Notes under the pieces: model-generated
What the model saw: the letters and a program-made list of their open reading frames with translations, nothing else
Told to the model about the DNA's origin: nothing
The model's database searches: none
NCBI GenBank assembly: GCA_036874045.1
Contig: JAZBRI010000003.1
Span: 20,251,501-20,315,500, forward strand
DNA length: 64,000 nt
Direction of reading: 5' to 3'
DNA from: Cymodocea nodosa
Lineage: Eukaryota > Streptophyta > Magnoliopsida > Alismatales > Cymodoceaceae
Part shown: positions 23,998-35,623 of the stretch, one piece after another
Position numbering within the stretch: the stretch's first letter is position 1
How the letters are laid out: each line of letters opens with the position of its first letter
Position numbers and translations under genes: made by a program

Positions 23998-25583
23998 TGT
24001 TGACTATTTTGTTTTGATGATGTGTGTTGAATGAAAATAATCATATTTGCTCAATTACTATTGCTTATGAAAGGAAATTAAGTACATCAATTAATACAGA
24101 AAAAGCTTACTGATATAAATATTTATTTGTATTGGATCTGAAATTATACTAAGTTAATAACTAGTCATTTTGTTGCATTAATTTCTCATTTAACTAAACG
24201 TTAACTTAACGTGTGTTTTTATTGAAAAGCATGATATGTTTTAAAGTTATATTTTCTGTATCATGAACAGTGCACGTTAAGACAACTTGTTAAGTTAGAG
24301 TTTTGTTCGTATAGAGGCCACGTGAGAACTCGTTAAGTTAGTGAGTAAAAGAAGAGACGAACTCGTTAAGTTAGTGTTGTACACGTGGTGAAATTATAAG
24401 TTACAAATGTCATATTGTATCACGTGAGGTGCACATGTTTAACTCGTTAAGTTAACATAACTAAATGCGTTGAGTTGCTATATTGAACACTAAGGCAACG
24501 CGTTAGGTTAGCGTTAGAAAACTTAAGTTGTTATTTTTGCATGTGGTAAAATTCTTATTATAAAAATATTTGTTTATTACTAGTTCGTTGAGTTATCTGT
24601 AACACAACGGAGATGGTTCGTTGAGTTATCGTAACACCACGGAGATGGTTCGTTGAGTTAGCGTAACACCATAGAGATAGTTCGTTGAGTTAGCTACAAT
24701 ACTTGTCACGTGAGTTGGCACATAAGGAACTCGTTAAGTTATATATATACTTGTGTTACTTGTTTAGTTAACATTAAAGTAACGACTTCTTATTACACTT
24801 GATGAAAGATTTTGGACGAGAAATTTTATTTTGCAAGAAATTTTTCAGAGATCCAGGATTAATGATTAAAGAAAATTCAAAATGTAAACGTGGGTCAGAA
24901 CGTGTGTATTTCAATGAAGGAAAAAGAAAAGATGTGAAGAAGTGGAAAACTGATAGTGATTAAACATAGAGGATATGCATGAAATGAAGATACAGTATAA
25001 AAGGCATAGAATTCTCGTTGATCAGTTTTCCCTACACACCAAAAGAAAAATCTTTTTAGGGATCAAAAACACCTATTCAGGGAAAAGCTCTCAGGTGGAA
25101 GAAAATTCAGTGAAGCATAAAAAGCTAAGATATATGTCATTGAAGATTTGAAGTATTAGGTGGAAGAAAATTTAGTGAAACATAAAAAGGTAAGATATAT
25201 GTCACTGAATATTTAAAGTATTAGAAGAAAGCAAATTCGGTGAAATAGAGAAAGAAAAGATATTCGTCATTGAAGAATTGCTGAAGAAGAAAGAGAAGAA
25301 GAAGAAGAAAGATCTCAAATAAGGAGAAATGTTTTAAATTTCGCAAATTAGTTTTCTTTGTTTGTAGTTATGAAATTGTATAGATGAAACATGGTTTCGA
25401 TATATAATTGCATCTACAATTTCTAAGGAGAATTGAATTGTATATTGTAATTGAAATATTGAATAAAAATGATTTTATGAAAACAGTGTCTCGACTTATT
25501 TTTGAGTTTTAAAGTTTCAATTATATTCGAAAATGTTGAAAAACACAATTCACCCCCCTCTTGTGTAGCCATATGATCCTACA
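23998..25583 (+). repeat. 3' LTR of SIRE element 2b
   Basis: A 1,586-bp TGTTGACTATTTT...GATCCTACA repeat, homologous to 18677-20289 with small indels. It has four CACGTG cores, the TTCGTTGAGTTA repeats (24582-24690) and the TATA box at 24996-25002. It abuts the interior of a minus-strand copia integrase gene at 25584, so this SIRE copy inserted into, or was joined to, that element. Confidence 0.9.
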
Positions 25584-26950
25584 AAAATCAATGGTTGATT
25601 CAAATCAAGCTCCATCTGCTCAGGAGTACTAGGTGGATACAAAACTGTTGGCTTTTCTTTCTCGTGCATCAAAGAAATCTCATCAAAGGTAACATCCCTG
25701 CTATGAATGACATTTCTTGTTTCTTTATCATATATTATATACCCTTTTACTCCCATTCCATATCCTACAAAGATGTCTTCATTGGCACGCAGCTCCAATT
25801 TACCATGATTCACATGGTAATAAGCAGGACATCCAAATACTTTTAATTTGGAGTAGTTTGCCACTTTATCCATCCATACTTCATAAGGGATCTTGTCACC
25901 AATTGCATTAGATGGCGATCTGTTCACCAAATAAGAGGTTGTGTTAACAGCTTCAACCCAAAAACATTTTTCCAACCCAGCATGTGAGAGCATACATCTA
26001 GCTCTCTCCAACAACGTCCTATTAAGACGTTCTGCAACTCTATTCTATTGTGGAGTTCCCCTAATAGTATAATGCCTAGTTATGGCTGCATTTCTACAAA
26101 AAATATCAAATTCATTTGAGCAAAATTCTAATCCATTATCTGTTCTCAAGTATTTTACTTTCCTCCCTTCTTGGTTTTCAACAATAGCCTTCCACTATTT
26201 AAAGTTCTTGAAGGCCTCACTCTTGTGCTTCATAACGAAAACCCAAGTCATATGACTAAAGTCATCAATAATGGAGAGAAAATACTTAGAACCTGCTAAG
26301 GAGGGTTGTTGAGATGGTCCCCAATAATTTGCATGGATATAATCCAACTTCTCCTTTGTGGAATGTTCTGCTCTTCCAAAAGAAACACATTTCTGTTTCC
26401 CATAGATGCAATGCTTGCATAAATCAATATCTGTAAAGATATGACCATCTAACTTGCCAAGTGTGCTGAGCTTCTACATTCCCTTCAGACCCAAATGTCC
26501 TAACTTGGAATGCCAAATAGCTGACATAGACTGCTGATCAATTATTGTTGCAGCTGTTGATCTAATGATAGGTTTACCCTGAAGAATGTATAAAGGTTCG
26601 TCCTTGATTCTCTTCATCACTACTAGGGAACCTTTCAAAATGTGGAGTTTACCTCTTCCACTTGAAAAACTAAAACCTTTCTAATCAAGAGCCATTAATG
26701 AAATAAGGCTCTTGCCCAATCTTGGCATATGCCAAACATCCTCCAAGACTTTGACTGTCCCATCATGCATCTTGAATCTAACAGATCTAATACCTACTCT
26801 GTCACAAACATCATTATCTGCTAAAGTGACCTGTCCATCATCTACCTCCTCATATGGAAATATTCTCTGTTGGGAATCATATGATGTGATGCACTAGAAT
26901 CCATAATCTAACTCTAATCGAAGTAGGCACTACAGCAAATAATAAGGGAA
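25584..26950 (-). pseudogene. copia protease remnant and integrase
   Basis: The minus strand encodes a decayed protease site (DSSASHHM-like, near 26890), the pre-integrase zinc domain (HCIYGKQKCVSFGRAEH) and an integrase core with IIDDFSHMTWVF, YLRTDNGLEFCSNEF and the terminal NRTLLERARCML block. The region from 26014 to 25584 is open and holds the integrase C-terminal motifs (VFGCPAYYHV, FVGYGMGVKGYIIYD). Stops lie upstream. The last codons of the computed frame run into the SIRE LTR and are not part of the gene. Confidence 0.85.
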
Positions 26951-27750
26951 AAATCATAGTCAGATCCTGAGTCTCCATTTTCAGCGATTGTTGCATTTCC
27001 CTTAGTCTTCAATTTAAGGCAGTTCACCTTCCAATGCCCATTTTCCTTGCAATAATTGCAAGTGTCCTTGGAAATTCTACCTCTAAACTTACTTCTACCT
27101 CTATGCCTATTGTCTCTTCTACTCTACCGTCCTCTAGACTCTGAATGATGCATTATCAAACTTGATCTACCAACATCATTGCTACCATGAGTAGCCAAAT
27201 GTCTCAATTCTCTAGAATGAAGACTCGATCTTACCTCCTCTAAGGTAATAGTATCTTTGCTAACCACAAAAGATTGAACAAAATTCTCAAAGGAGAGAGG
27301 GAGAGATACCAGTAAGATGAGAGCAGCATCCTCATCTTCCACAATAACACCAATGTTCCTCAACTCCATGAGAATGGTGTTGAGCTGATCAAAATGTTGC
27401 TTCAATGGTGTACCTTCCTTCATTCTGAAAGAGAACAGCCTTTGCTTCAACAACAACTTATTCATGAGAGACTTAATCATATACAGAGATTCTAACTTAT
27501 TCCAAAGACCCAAAGCTGTATTTTCATCTACTACCTCAATGATTATCTCATCTGATAAACATAGCAGAATAGTCAAATGTGCCTTCTCCTTTTGCTATTC
27601 AAATTCGGCAGACTTCTTATCTAGGGTTGTCTCCACATTTAAGGGAGCCCAAATACCCTACTGTTTCAAAAGTACTTTCATCTTAATCTGCCACAAACTA
27701 AAGTTGTTCTTACCATTGAACTTCTCAACTTTCAAGGCTGAAGATGCCAT
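26951..27750 (-). pseudogene. copia gag (UBN2 type) with zinc knuckle
   Basis: The start is ATG at 27750 (MASSALKVEKFNGKNNF), the typical opening of this gag type. The body has IIEVVDENTALGLWNKLE, KQRLFSFRMKEGTPLKQHF and LPLSFENFVQSF, all UBN2-type signatures. Near 27060-27010 a zinc knuckle CNYCKENGHWKVNC binds nucleic acid in the family. Two or more stops lie in the first 90 codons and one near 27124. The protein would form the element's particle. Confidence 0.85.
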
Positions 27751-28099
27751 GATAATAGAACAACACAAACACAGCAAGCAAATAACAAAGAATTCAAACA
27801 ACAAATAAGCACCAAATTTGCTATCCCAAAGCTACAGACGAATCTTTCATTCAAAATATCCCAACCAACAAATGTAGCTACCGAATTCAAAAAATCACTC
27901 GCAAAGAATCCCAAGAAAACAAAGATGAGCCAAGATCACACGTATTGCCATAAGAAACAAAAGAATTCCCAAAGAACTTCCAAAGAACTTCAAAAAGAAT
28001 TCCAAAGAACTGGCCACCCTTGGTCTATTCGAAAAAGCCGAAAAAGAATTCCGTAGAATCACAACAACAAACTTCAAAAGTTATGATAGGAATTCTTAC

Positions 28100-28738
28100 T
28101 ACTCGTTTCACCAAAATGGAAACGACAAATGACCAAGTGCATGTTGACAAGATTTAAGATCGCAGGCGTCGAACAAAAGAACTCCAATCACGGACACTTG
28201 TCGCAAGCAAAGGTCACGAGTGCAGACTGCAGGCGTAGGTCGCGAATGGTAATTACAAGTGCAAGTCGCGAGCGAAGGTCGCGTGAGCAAACCGCAAGCA
28301 CTAGCGTTAGGCGAAGAGCGTGAGCGATTGCGCACGGGTGCTAGTGTCGGGTGAGGATGCGAGCGATCACGCATAGGCGCTGGCACGAGTGAAAGATGTA
28401 GGTGATTGCACGCAAGTGTTGGCACTGGGTGAGAATGCAAGTGGTCGCGAATGGGCGAAAGACACAGGCGATTGCACGCATGCGCTAGCATCGGGCAAGG
28501 ATGCGAACGGTCGCACACGGTCATTGGCGCAAGCGAAAGACAAGGATGATTGTGTCGGGCGAGAACGTGAGCGGTCATGCACGGGCACTAGCGCGAGCGA
28601 GGACATAGACGATTGCGCAAGTGCTTGCCGTTGGCATCAGGCACTAGCGTCACCAGTCTTGGGCGCCGGTTACATGTGTTGGCCAAGATCTTTCTTTCTT
28701 CTTTCCAAGGCTAACCCACGGCCAACTTCTCAAGCTTT
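28100..28738 (-). repeat. GC-rich degenerate repeat in copia leader
   Basis: Between primer site and gag the leader contains many variants of a short unit such as GAGCGATCGCGCACGGGCGC and GGTCGCGAGTG (about 28200-28640). It is the most GC- and CpG-rich stretch of the left half of the window. The overlapping frames on both strands give only low-complexity His/Arg/Ser/Pro peptides, so I do not call a gene. Confidence 0.6.
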
Positions 28739-28750
28739 GCTCTGATACCA
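28739..28750 (-). other. tRNA-iMet primer-binding site
   Basis: Minus strand TGGTATCAGAGC, two bases inside the 275-bp LTR; it primes minus-strand synthesis in this copia element. Confidence 0.92.
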
Positions 28751-28752
28751 CT

Positions 28753-29027
28753 TGTTATATGAAGAGCGAGTGCGAAAAGAGAGAAGTTTGGACACGTGGA
28801 GAAGAAAGAAGAAGACAAAGGGAAGAAGACGTGTGAAACAACAAACTTTTAACGTGGTTCCCCAATTGGGTATGTCCACGGATGGAGCTTAGTTGATTGA
28901 TTCTTCTCTAGGTGATCACAAATGGAATACAAAATTCACCATCCTTCCTAAGCACACGATAGGGGCTTATTTATAACATTTGTGCACTCCAAGTGGCCAA
29001 GGACAAAAAATACCCCTACGTGTAACA
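28753..29027 (-). repeat. 5' LTR of short-LTR copia
   Basis: A 275-bp repeat that reads TGTTA...TAACA on either strand, with the primer site just inside. The target duplication would be AACTA (29028-29032), but the other end of the element is lost. Confidence 0.85.
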
Positions 29028-29029
29028 AA

Positions 29030-29453
29030 CTAATTCAAGACACATAATAACACTCGTTTTCTTGTACATAACTCCTTGAGAAACTTGGCATAGGCAAGTA
29101 TTTGTTCTATTGCATCTAATAATGGGATATTAACTCTAACTTGTTCAAAAATTTCTCTTATCTTATCATTTTGATCACAATTCTTTTGTGTAATTCTCAA
29201 CCTATGGGGAAAAGGTGCAGGCTGGCCTTCTAAAGAATCACTAACCTCAACTTCTATATTTTTACCCTTTTCTAACCCCATGGGTTGATTAGTCTCAATT
29301 TCTCTATTTAATTGAGATGAGTTTACATTATCTAAAGGAACACCTAACGGTACAAGAGAAAGAGTTTCCTTTTCAGGATTGCTCACCTCTCTCCTAGACC
29401 TTAGTGTTACAAATGTTTCAACCGACTCATTCTCAACAAAGGATGTTGATCCT
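29030..29453 (-). pseudogene. gypsy pro-pol N-terminal linker, distal part
   Basis: The minus-strand frame carries FVTLRSRREV followed by PAPFPHRLRITQ, IREIFEQVRVNIPLLDAI and AKFLKELCTRKR. In Athila elements these motifs lie between gag and protease. The frame is open to the copia insertion at 29028, where it ends. It is continuous in phase with the segment at 31736-32114 beyond the solo LTR. The protease active site itself is not present because of the truncation. Confidence 0.85.
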
Positions 29454-31735
29454 TGTTTAGAATGAAAAAGTGCATATTATTAACGGTTAAATGATGGTTA
29501 ATTGCATAATATTTAGCTTATCATATGAGAATTAAGTCATTATATTATAATTGCACTGTTATATGCTTTAATTGAAGAATCTATTTAATTTTGAGGAATT
29601 AATGTCAATTTAGTACATTTCTGAATTGTCGATAAGTTGCAGGCTGTGAAATTCTTAAGTATCCGAATTTTCTGATATTTCGGACAATTATGTTTAACAT
29701 ACCGAACATATTTCGGACAGTTATGTTTAACATACTGAACATATTTCGGACAATTATGTTTAACAGACTAAACATGTCAGATAGTTATGTTTATATTGCC
29801 GAACAGTTATGTTTTGAAAGAATATTTTATTATTTCCAGAAGTACACGTGTCAAAACCATAATGCATGACTTAAGTGAACTTTCAGTGAGTTATCTCTAA
29901 CTATCTGAAATTGAAGCTAGGCATCGGACAATTATATGTGTAACCCTCTGAAATCTCTTTTTATTTATAAAATAGCTATGGACACGTGTCATGTTCTAGT
30001 AAAGTGACTTAAGTGGATTTTCGGTGAGTTAGCTGTAACTATCTGAAATGCATCTAAGCATCGAATAGTTAGACCTGTAACTCTCCGAAATGGGTATTTT
30101 ATTATTAAACTGCTGCTGACACATGTCTAGAATTGGTAGATTTACTTAAGTTATATATCGGTGAGTTAGTTGTAACTATCCGAAATGCATCTAAGCATCG
30201 GATAGTTAAGTTTATAAGTATCCAAAATGCATCTGAGCATCGGATAGTTAAGTTTACAAGTATTCGAAATGCACCTAAGCATCGGATAGTTAAATTTATG
30301 CACGTGTTTTTATAGTTAAATCAACAAAGAAAGTTCGTTGAGTTATCTGTAACTCCACAGACTATTTATTTTCTAATATGCCACTATAGCGGTTGTAGAA
30401 ATAGGACAGTTGGAAGACAAACCACGATTGCATGTATTGTGCAGGAAGAAGAAATCATCGCCGTTGATATGAATGAAGGAAATCCAACTGATCATTCAAG
30501 CAGAAGCAGTTACTACTGAAGAAATATAAAAGAAAAGAAGAAAAAGAAGTAGGTGTGATCGATGGACGGCTAGTGTATACAGAGGAGGAGCACCGAGCTT
30601 TCTATAGACAGTATCGGCGATTCTCCAAAGTATCACACCAAACATCGTTACCACCACCATATCCACCATAATCACCAACCATCGGAGGTCTGTGAGAATA
30701 CTTTCTTGATGTCGGGTTGATTCCGAGCCAAACACAGTGCCTGACAACCATTGTGAGGAGTGATCACGTCGCAGGAAGGGAAGCCATTTTCACCAAGCAC
30801 CGACTCATTTCTCAAAATATCGTAAAGCTTTTAGCCTTGGCTTCGGGTTGATGCTTGTATGCTGAAGAGAAGATTATCTTGCAATTTTGGACTCGCGATT
30901 CTATAGGGAGAGGAGACAGAATTGTAAGTAGTTTAATTTTCAGTGGTGTAATCGCGTTGCAAGTAGTGTTGGAAGTATTTACTGTCGAGTGAGATTACTT
31001 TACATTTCACCTTTTGCCCATTTCCATGTTCATATTAAAACAAAAATACCAAAAACAATTTATCTATGTTTGTATGTTGTATTTGAGTGTTGTATTGTTT
31101 ATGTTGTATCGTGATTAATGTTATCTTTGTCAGTGTTGTGATTGTTTTATGTTTGTTTTAGTTTTACAGTTTACTTAAATTGGTTCGTTTAAAAGACTTA
31201 AAGATTTTAATGGTTACTGTTTGAATTATCTAAATGTTAGTATTACTTAATGATAAATCTAGTGTTTACTAACATTAAAGAGCTTAATTGATGTTATTTA
31301 CAATCTGTGGAATCGCCCAATGGTTGGCCGAATTCTTCTGTAAATAGCAGTATTAAAAAGAAAAGACAAACTCGTGGAGTTAACTTAAGTTCACGAGGTT
31401 AGTCTGTTGAGTTAGCCATAACTCAACGAACTTTATCCATTGAGTTAACTGTAATTCAACGGAGAGCTTATTGAATATATAAATTTGATTGTTAACAAAC
31501 GGACAGTTCTAAACTTTTCAGCAATTCCCTGTGGGATCGACCTGTACTTGCACATTGATACAATAGACACTATGCACTTGCAGTTAAAGTACAAATTGGA
31601 ATTAATATCTAAATTATATTAAAGGTTGTTTGTTTACTTCTAAAAGAAAGAATAGGCATAAAGATAAATTAACTAAGTAAAAACAGAAGTAACAAATCCA
31701 AGTTTTTCTGGTGTAGTGCTGGGAAAACGTAAACA
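29454..31735 (+). repeat. solo gypsy LTR with perfect target duplication
   Basis: A 2,282-bp repeat beginning TGTTTAG and ending GTAAACA, flanked on both sides by ATCCT (29449-29453 and 31736-31740). It is the LTR type of the Athila-like B family, as shown by near-identity to 59439-60798, which is followed by a primer site. No internal sequence remains, so it arose by recombination between the two LTRs of a full element. It holds several families of short dyad repeats and a TATA box at 30525. Confidence 0.95.
30525..30531 (+). promoter_or_regulatory. TATA box of gypsy B LTR
   Basis: TATAAAA in GAAATATAAAAGAAAAG is conserved in three B-family LTRs (also 48783 and 59577) about 1.2 kb before the LTR end, and is the likely promoter. 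Confidence 0.6.
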
Positions 31736-32114
31736 ATCCTAAATCCATATTTTCATAACCATCTATGTCAATGGAGGTACTAGAGGCTTTCACTAAGTTT
31801 AATAACTCCATGGAAGCATTAAGTTCATCAATTGCCTTAACTAAATTGATTGAAGGCTCACCATAAGGGTTACTTCCTATAGGCTTTTCCAAGTTAGTTT
31901 CATAACTATAGCCACTAGTGTCATAAATATCAACATTAAAATTTAAACTTGACATAGATGAACTAACATTAGAATCAAAACATGCACCTACATCGCTATT
32001 TAACATATAAAATGGGCAATTAGCATCAACATGATTATTCAATTTACATTTAGAGAATGTAGGTGTCAAATCAAAATTAACTTCATCCATATTGTAATCT
32101 AAATAATCATACAA
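31736..32114 (-). pseudogene. gypsy first ORF, proximal part, decayed zinc knuckle
   Basis: The frame starts MYDYLDYNMDEVNFDL at 32114, 1.4 kb after the primer site. It contains FSKCKLNNHVDANC, a C-x2-C-x4-H-x4-C knuckle in which the first Cys is Phe. The plus-strand B elements have an intact knuckle (CEFCNFEGHDISDC) at the same place, right after the primer site. The frame continues in phase across the solo LTR into the TLRS/protease linker. No capsid domain is encoded here, unlike a normal gag. Confidence 0.7.
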
Positions 32115-33550
32115 TATGTAGCTAAATGCACGAACCGAATGTATTCAATCAAGCACTATCTTCAAGCAATTTAAGCAAATCTACAATATAATAAAAGAAT
32201 AGGAAAATAATTACTCTTTAATTTCACTTAAGACCTTATTTTTCTTTAACTCATTAAATTACAAGATCCTACATTCATGCCACTATGATCAGCATAAAAA
32301 CATAATGTATTTTATCAAATAAACATCAACTTCATCTAAAGTTTTAAATATAACAAGCACATACAAAATTTCAGAAATTAAACTGTGCTACTATAACTTC
32401 AAGATTTTCTACAGAAATTTATATAGCTTAGAAATTCATAAATAAATATTCAAATGAAATATAATTACTTCTAGTTTCTACGAAAAATCAGAGATAAAAA
32501 TTTCCAAAATTGAAGTATTATCAAAATCGTGTGAAACTCAAACAACTCTAATTCATAATCTACAAAACATATCATCTTAGAAAAATTCTCCAGAAATGTA
32601 TATATGTCCAAATATAACGTATAATACTTTTTTTGAAAGATAAACTACTATAGTTTCATGGAAAAATTTCAAAAATAATTTTTATTCAAACATGTAACTG
32701 CAATTTCACATAAAAGAATGCATGTTATGAAAATTCCTGCTCAGAAATTAACCTTCTGATAGACATTCAGATAGCTCACCCTAACTATCCAATTTTTATG
32801 TACAATTGGAGAGTTAAGGGTGTAACCCTCTAGTCAGGGGTAGAATTGGATAGTTTTGGTTATAACTATCCGATTTTTCCATGAAGGTCGAATAGTTATG
32901 CCCTTAACCATCCGATCTTCATAATAATGATTAAATCTAATATGCCAACTAACAAAAACAATCACACAGAATTCTATATAACTCCAAATGAAACATGTAA
33001 ATACTCGTTGGAAAGGTAAATTCATCTAGTTTCTGGAAAAAATTACTAAATTAAATTTTAAATACTTTCATAATAGCATATTTTCAAAATTTATTAGTTG
33101 AAACCTATCCAGAATTCTATAAAACATCCCTGTTTTCTAAGATTTTTATCTTTAAACATACTAATCAGAATTTTATGCATAAGTACTCAAAAGAAATATC
33201 AAAAACCAAAACTTCAGTAAAAATATCATAAAAATGAGTTCTAATCTTGTGCACATCAAAAATTTAAATTTCTAGATAGACAGATTATGTCTTAATAATT
33301 TGTACACAGATTATCATTACTCCATTAAGCTACTTGTCACCAAATTATATACTTAATTAAATATGTGACAAGCTATTCAGATAATAAAGAATTGAACACA
33401 TAGAACGGCCAATTCATGTATACATTTCCTTCTAAACACACAAAGAAAAATAATAACTCAACTAAATAAGAAAACAAACAAAACCAAAATAATGTAAAGG
33501 ATATTAAATCTTGCAAATCATCTAATAAATCATTTTAAAGCACCAAAACT
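32115..33550 (-). other. gypsy 5' leader, non-coding
   Basis: A 1.4-kb A/T-rich leader between primer site and first ORF with no convincing ORF. It holds TAACTATCCGA (32863-32873) and related dyad motifs at 32770-32920 that also occur in gypsy B and SIRE LTRs. Confidence 0.6.
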
Positions 33551-33567
33551 CCCTAGCAACGGTGCCA
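33551..33567 (-). other. Athila-type primer-binding site
   Basis: Minus strand TGGCACCGTTGCTAGGG lies six bases after the LTR end. It resembles the TGGCGCCGTTGCC primer site of Athila-like elements, for which a tRNA-Asp primer has been reported as I recall. Confidence 0.8.
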
Positions 33568-33573
33568 AAAACT

Positions 33574-35623
33574 TGTTAGGGTGAAACATGTGTCGTTAAA
33601 AGCATAAGTTTTACATTTATAATTTAACCACAAGTGCACAGTGCCTATTGTATTAAGCAGTGTAAGTACGAGTCATTTCCATAGGAAGTTTGTCTAATTG
33701 ACTTTTATTAGATTGATTGTTTGATTAATATCATAAAGCAACTATAAAACTTTATTTGCATCCTAATTTATTTAAACAATGGTTAAACTTGAGGTTAGAA
33801 ACTATGTTAGGAAATATACACGGATATTCAATGGTCTAATATATACAACCAAAAATCAACTCCAAATCAATCTCACCTATAACTCTATTATAACTCTCGA
33901 AATTATAGAAATAGCTTCAACTTGTAAAAGTCATTCCTTCCAAAATATACACTGAAAATTCACGTAAAAATACATTTTGGAAAGGATTTTAAAAAATCTA
34001 AAGGTCTAGCATAATTTCGTGATCTAATTCAAACTCAAGAGTTATTGACATCAAATCTACCAAGAGAGCACAAAACACAGATATCAAATCACACAACACA
34101 CATCTTTACAAGAAAATCCATAACTTTCTGGAATCTTTACGAAATGATGTGAAATAAAATCTCATTGCAAATTGAATTCGTCATCTTGAAAAATCAATTT
34201 ATAAATCATGAAAACTCGATCTGTACTCGAAGAAATCAATGATCAAAAACGCACAAAATCTCTGTGCGGACCTGCATTCCAGGTCAGATGCACCTGTTGA
34301 GAATTAATTCGTGAAAACCACTCAAACGACATCCAAAAATTATGCAATGACATCCGTTGGAAAGTAGACTTGAAACCACATGAGATTGCATCAAGATTCG
34401 ATCAAAACCATCATCGGAGCTGACAGAATTCAATTAAACAAAATGGATAAAACTCTTGTACACGAATTTCTGCATTTATATATACAACTATTTCTTCAAA
34501 CTCTAGATCTACAACTATGATATTTACATATAAACATTGAAAAACCACATTAACCATCATCCAGTATCTAAATAACTTCTGAAATCTAAAAATAAACAAG
34601 TAAATAAATAAAGCAAACATGGAATTTCATATATCAACACACACGTCCAATACTCATACATATAGGCAATAACAACAAAGAAATGTGTATGAGTATCTCT
34701 CCTCTCCATTTTTACCGTGAAGTCTTCACTTGATTCCTCGCATATGCCTCCTATTTGGTTGTATACCACTTCAATTGCCTCTCTACAAGACTATCACCAC
34801 TCGTGGATTGCATTTTCAAAGGGATCCGCCTAGGTGTGTGATGGAAGAAGTGAGTTGCACATCCCTAAGCCTCCAAAGCAACGAACTCTTGCTGTCCGAG
34901 CCAAGAAGATGCTTCCTATTCACCATCCACTATAAAGCACATCCTCCTTTGCTTTTGAACGTTCCGGCATGGCTTCTTTCCACCAATCCACTGTAAAACC
35001 ACCTGTGAAGCTCCTTATGCCTAAGATTCTACCTTGAAAAAGGGGAAAATATCTTCAATGGAGGAGGGAGACTCACGAAATGCTCACCTTTCTTGGGAAA
35101 CTAGCTAGCCTACGTCCTTGGAAGAGAAGGGAAGCTGTTGGAAATGATGGAGAATTGCTGAAAACGGCCGTCCACTTCCACCCTCGATGTTGGAATGGAG
35201 GAGACAGCTGCAACCCTTGCGTGAATGGAGTTGCCCGAAATGGAGAGATGCCCTTGCATGGATGCTTGTGGTCTTTTTATCAAGGGTAAGTCTTGATCAA
35301 ATGGCTAAGATTAATCCAACTGTTTATGCTTTAAGATCTCCATCCAATGGTGAAAATTAATTCATCTCTTTAGCTCCAATAGATGCCACCTATTAAAATG
35401 AAACTTGGGGAAATACTTAACGCATATCAAGAACATAAAATAGATGCAATAAAAATTGATATTAAATCTTGATTTTAACAATCAATAAAATGGGACTTAT
35501 TATTTACATCATGCCAATGATTTCTGTTGATAATAATGTTTAATTGAAAAGCATATATGGAATTAACAATTAAATCATGCATGTGTGCAATTAAAATGTA
35601 TGACAAATGGTTTATTCCCAACA
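33574..35623 (-). repeat. 5' LTR of Athila-like element A
   Basis: On the minus strand it starts TGTTGGGAATAAACCATTTG and ends CACCCTAACA, about 2.05 kb, with matching TGTT...AACA termini. Its 3' end shares the segment TACAATAGGCACTGTGCACTTG with the B-family LTRs, so the families are related. The mid part (34.7-35.3 kb) has gene-like base composition and short frames, but no recognised protein. Confidence 0.8.

Larger units (their letters stand above)
20290..25583 (+). mobile_element. SIRE element 2b, 3' part only
   Basis: Starting at 20291 the sequence matches element 2 from 15025 onward: post-pol spacer end, env-position ORF, polypurine tract and LTR. It has no gag, pol or 5' LTR. The offset between the copies is 5,266 bp. 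The simplest reading is that element 2 inserted into the post-pol spacer of an older SIRE copy and that the left half of the older copy was lost with the 5' end of element 2. A tandem duplication is the alternative. More stops in this copy fit greater age. Confidence 0.8.
25584..29027 (-). mobile_element. short-LTR Ty1/copia element, 3'-truncated
   Basis: On the minus strand the order is 275-bp LTR (29027-28753), initiator-Met primer site, long GC-rich leader, gag from 27750, zinc knuckle, protease remnant and integrase, cut off at 25584 by the SIRE LTR. Reverse transcriptase, RNase H and the 3' LTR are missing. The short LTR, the gag type and the different pol sequence separate it from the SIRE elements. 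It interrupts a gypsy protease-linker ORF at 29028. Confidence 0.85.
29028..35623 (-). mobile_element. Athila-like gypsy element, 5' part, with nested solo LTR
   Basis: On the minus strand: LTR (35623-33574), primer site (33567-33551), a 1.4-kb leader, then a first ORF (32114) running toward protease. A plus-strand solo LTR splits that ORF at 31735/29454. Removing the solo LTR and one copy of its target duplication brings the frame back into register. The element is cut at 29028 by a copia insertion. Its downstream half may be the integrase-gag segment at 5.75-9.74 kb, but no LTR match was found to prove it. Confidence 0.75.

Noticed and set aside
28108-28745. Frames of 118-156 codons on both strands in the copia leader
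   Set aside because: Low-complexity His/Ser/Arg or Gly/Asp peptides from a GC-rich repeat, without a gene context.
30496-30747. Antisense 83-codon frame in the gypsy LTR, also open at 59548-59796
   Set aside because: It is read against the LTR promoter, lies in two recent near-identical copies, is broken in the older copy at 48.8 kb and shows no known motif; conservation is explained by recent copying.
34557-35289. Short frames with gene-like composition in the gypsy A LTR
   Set aside because: They lie inside a defined LTR, are short, on both strands, and match no protein I recognise.
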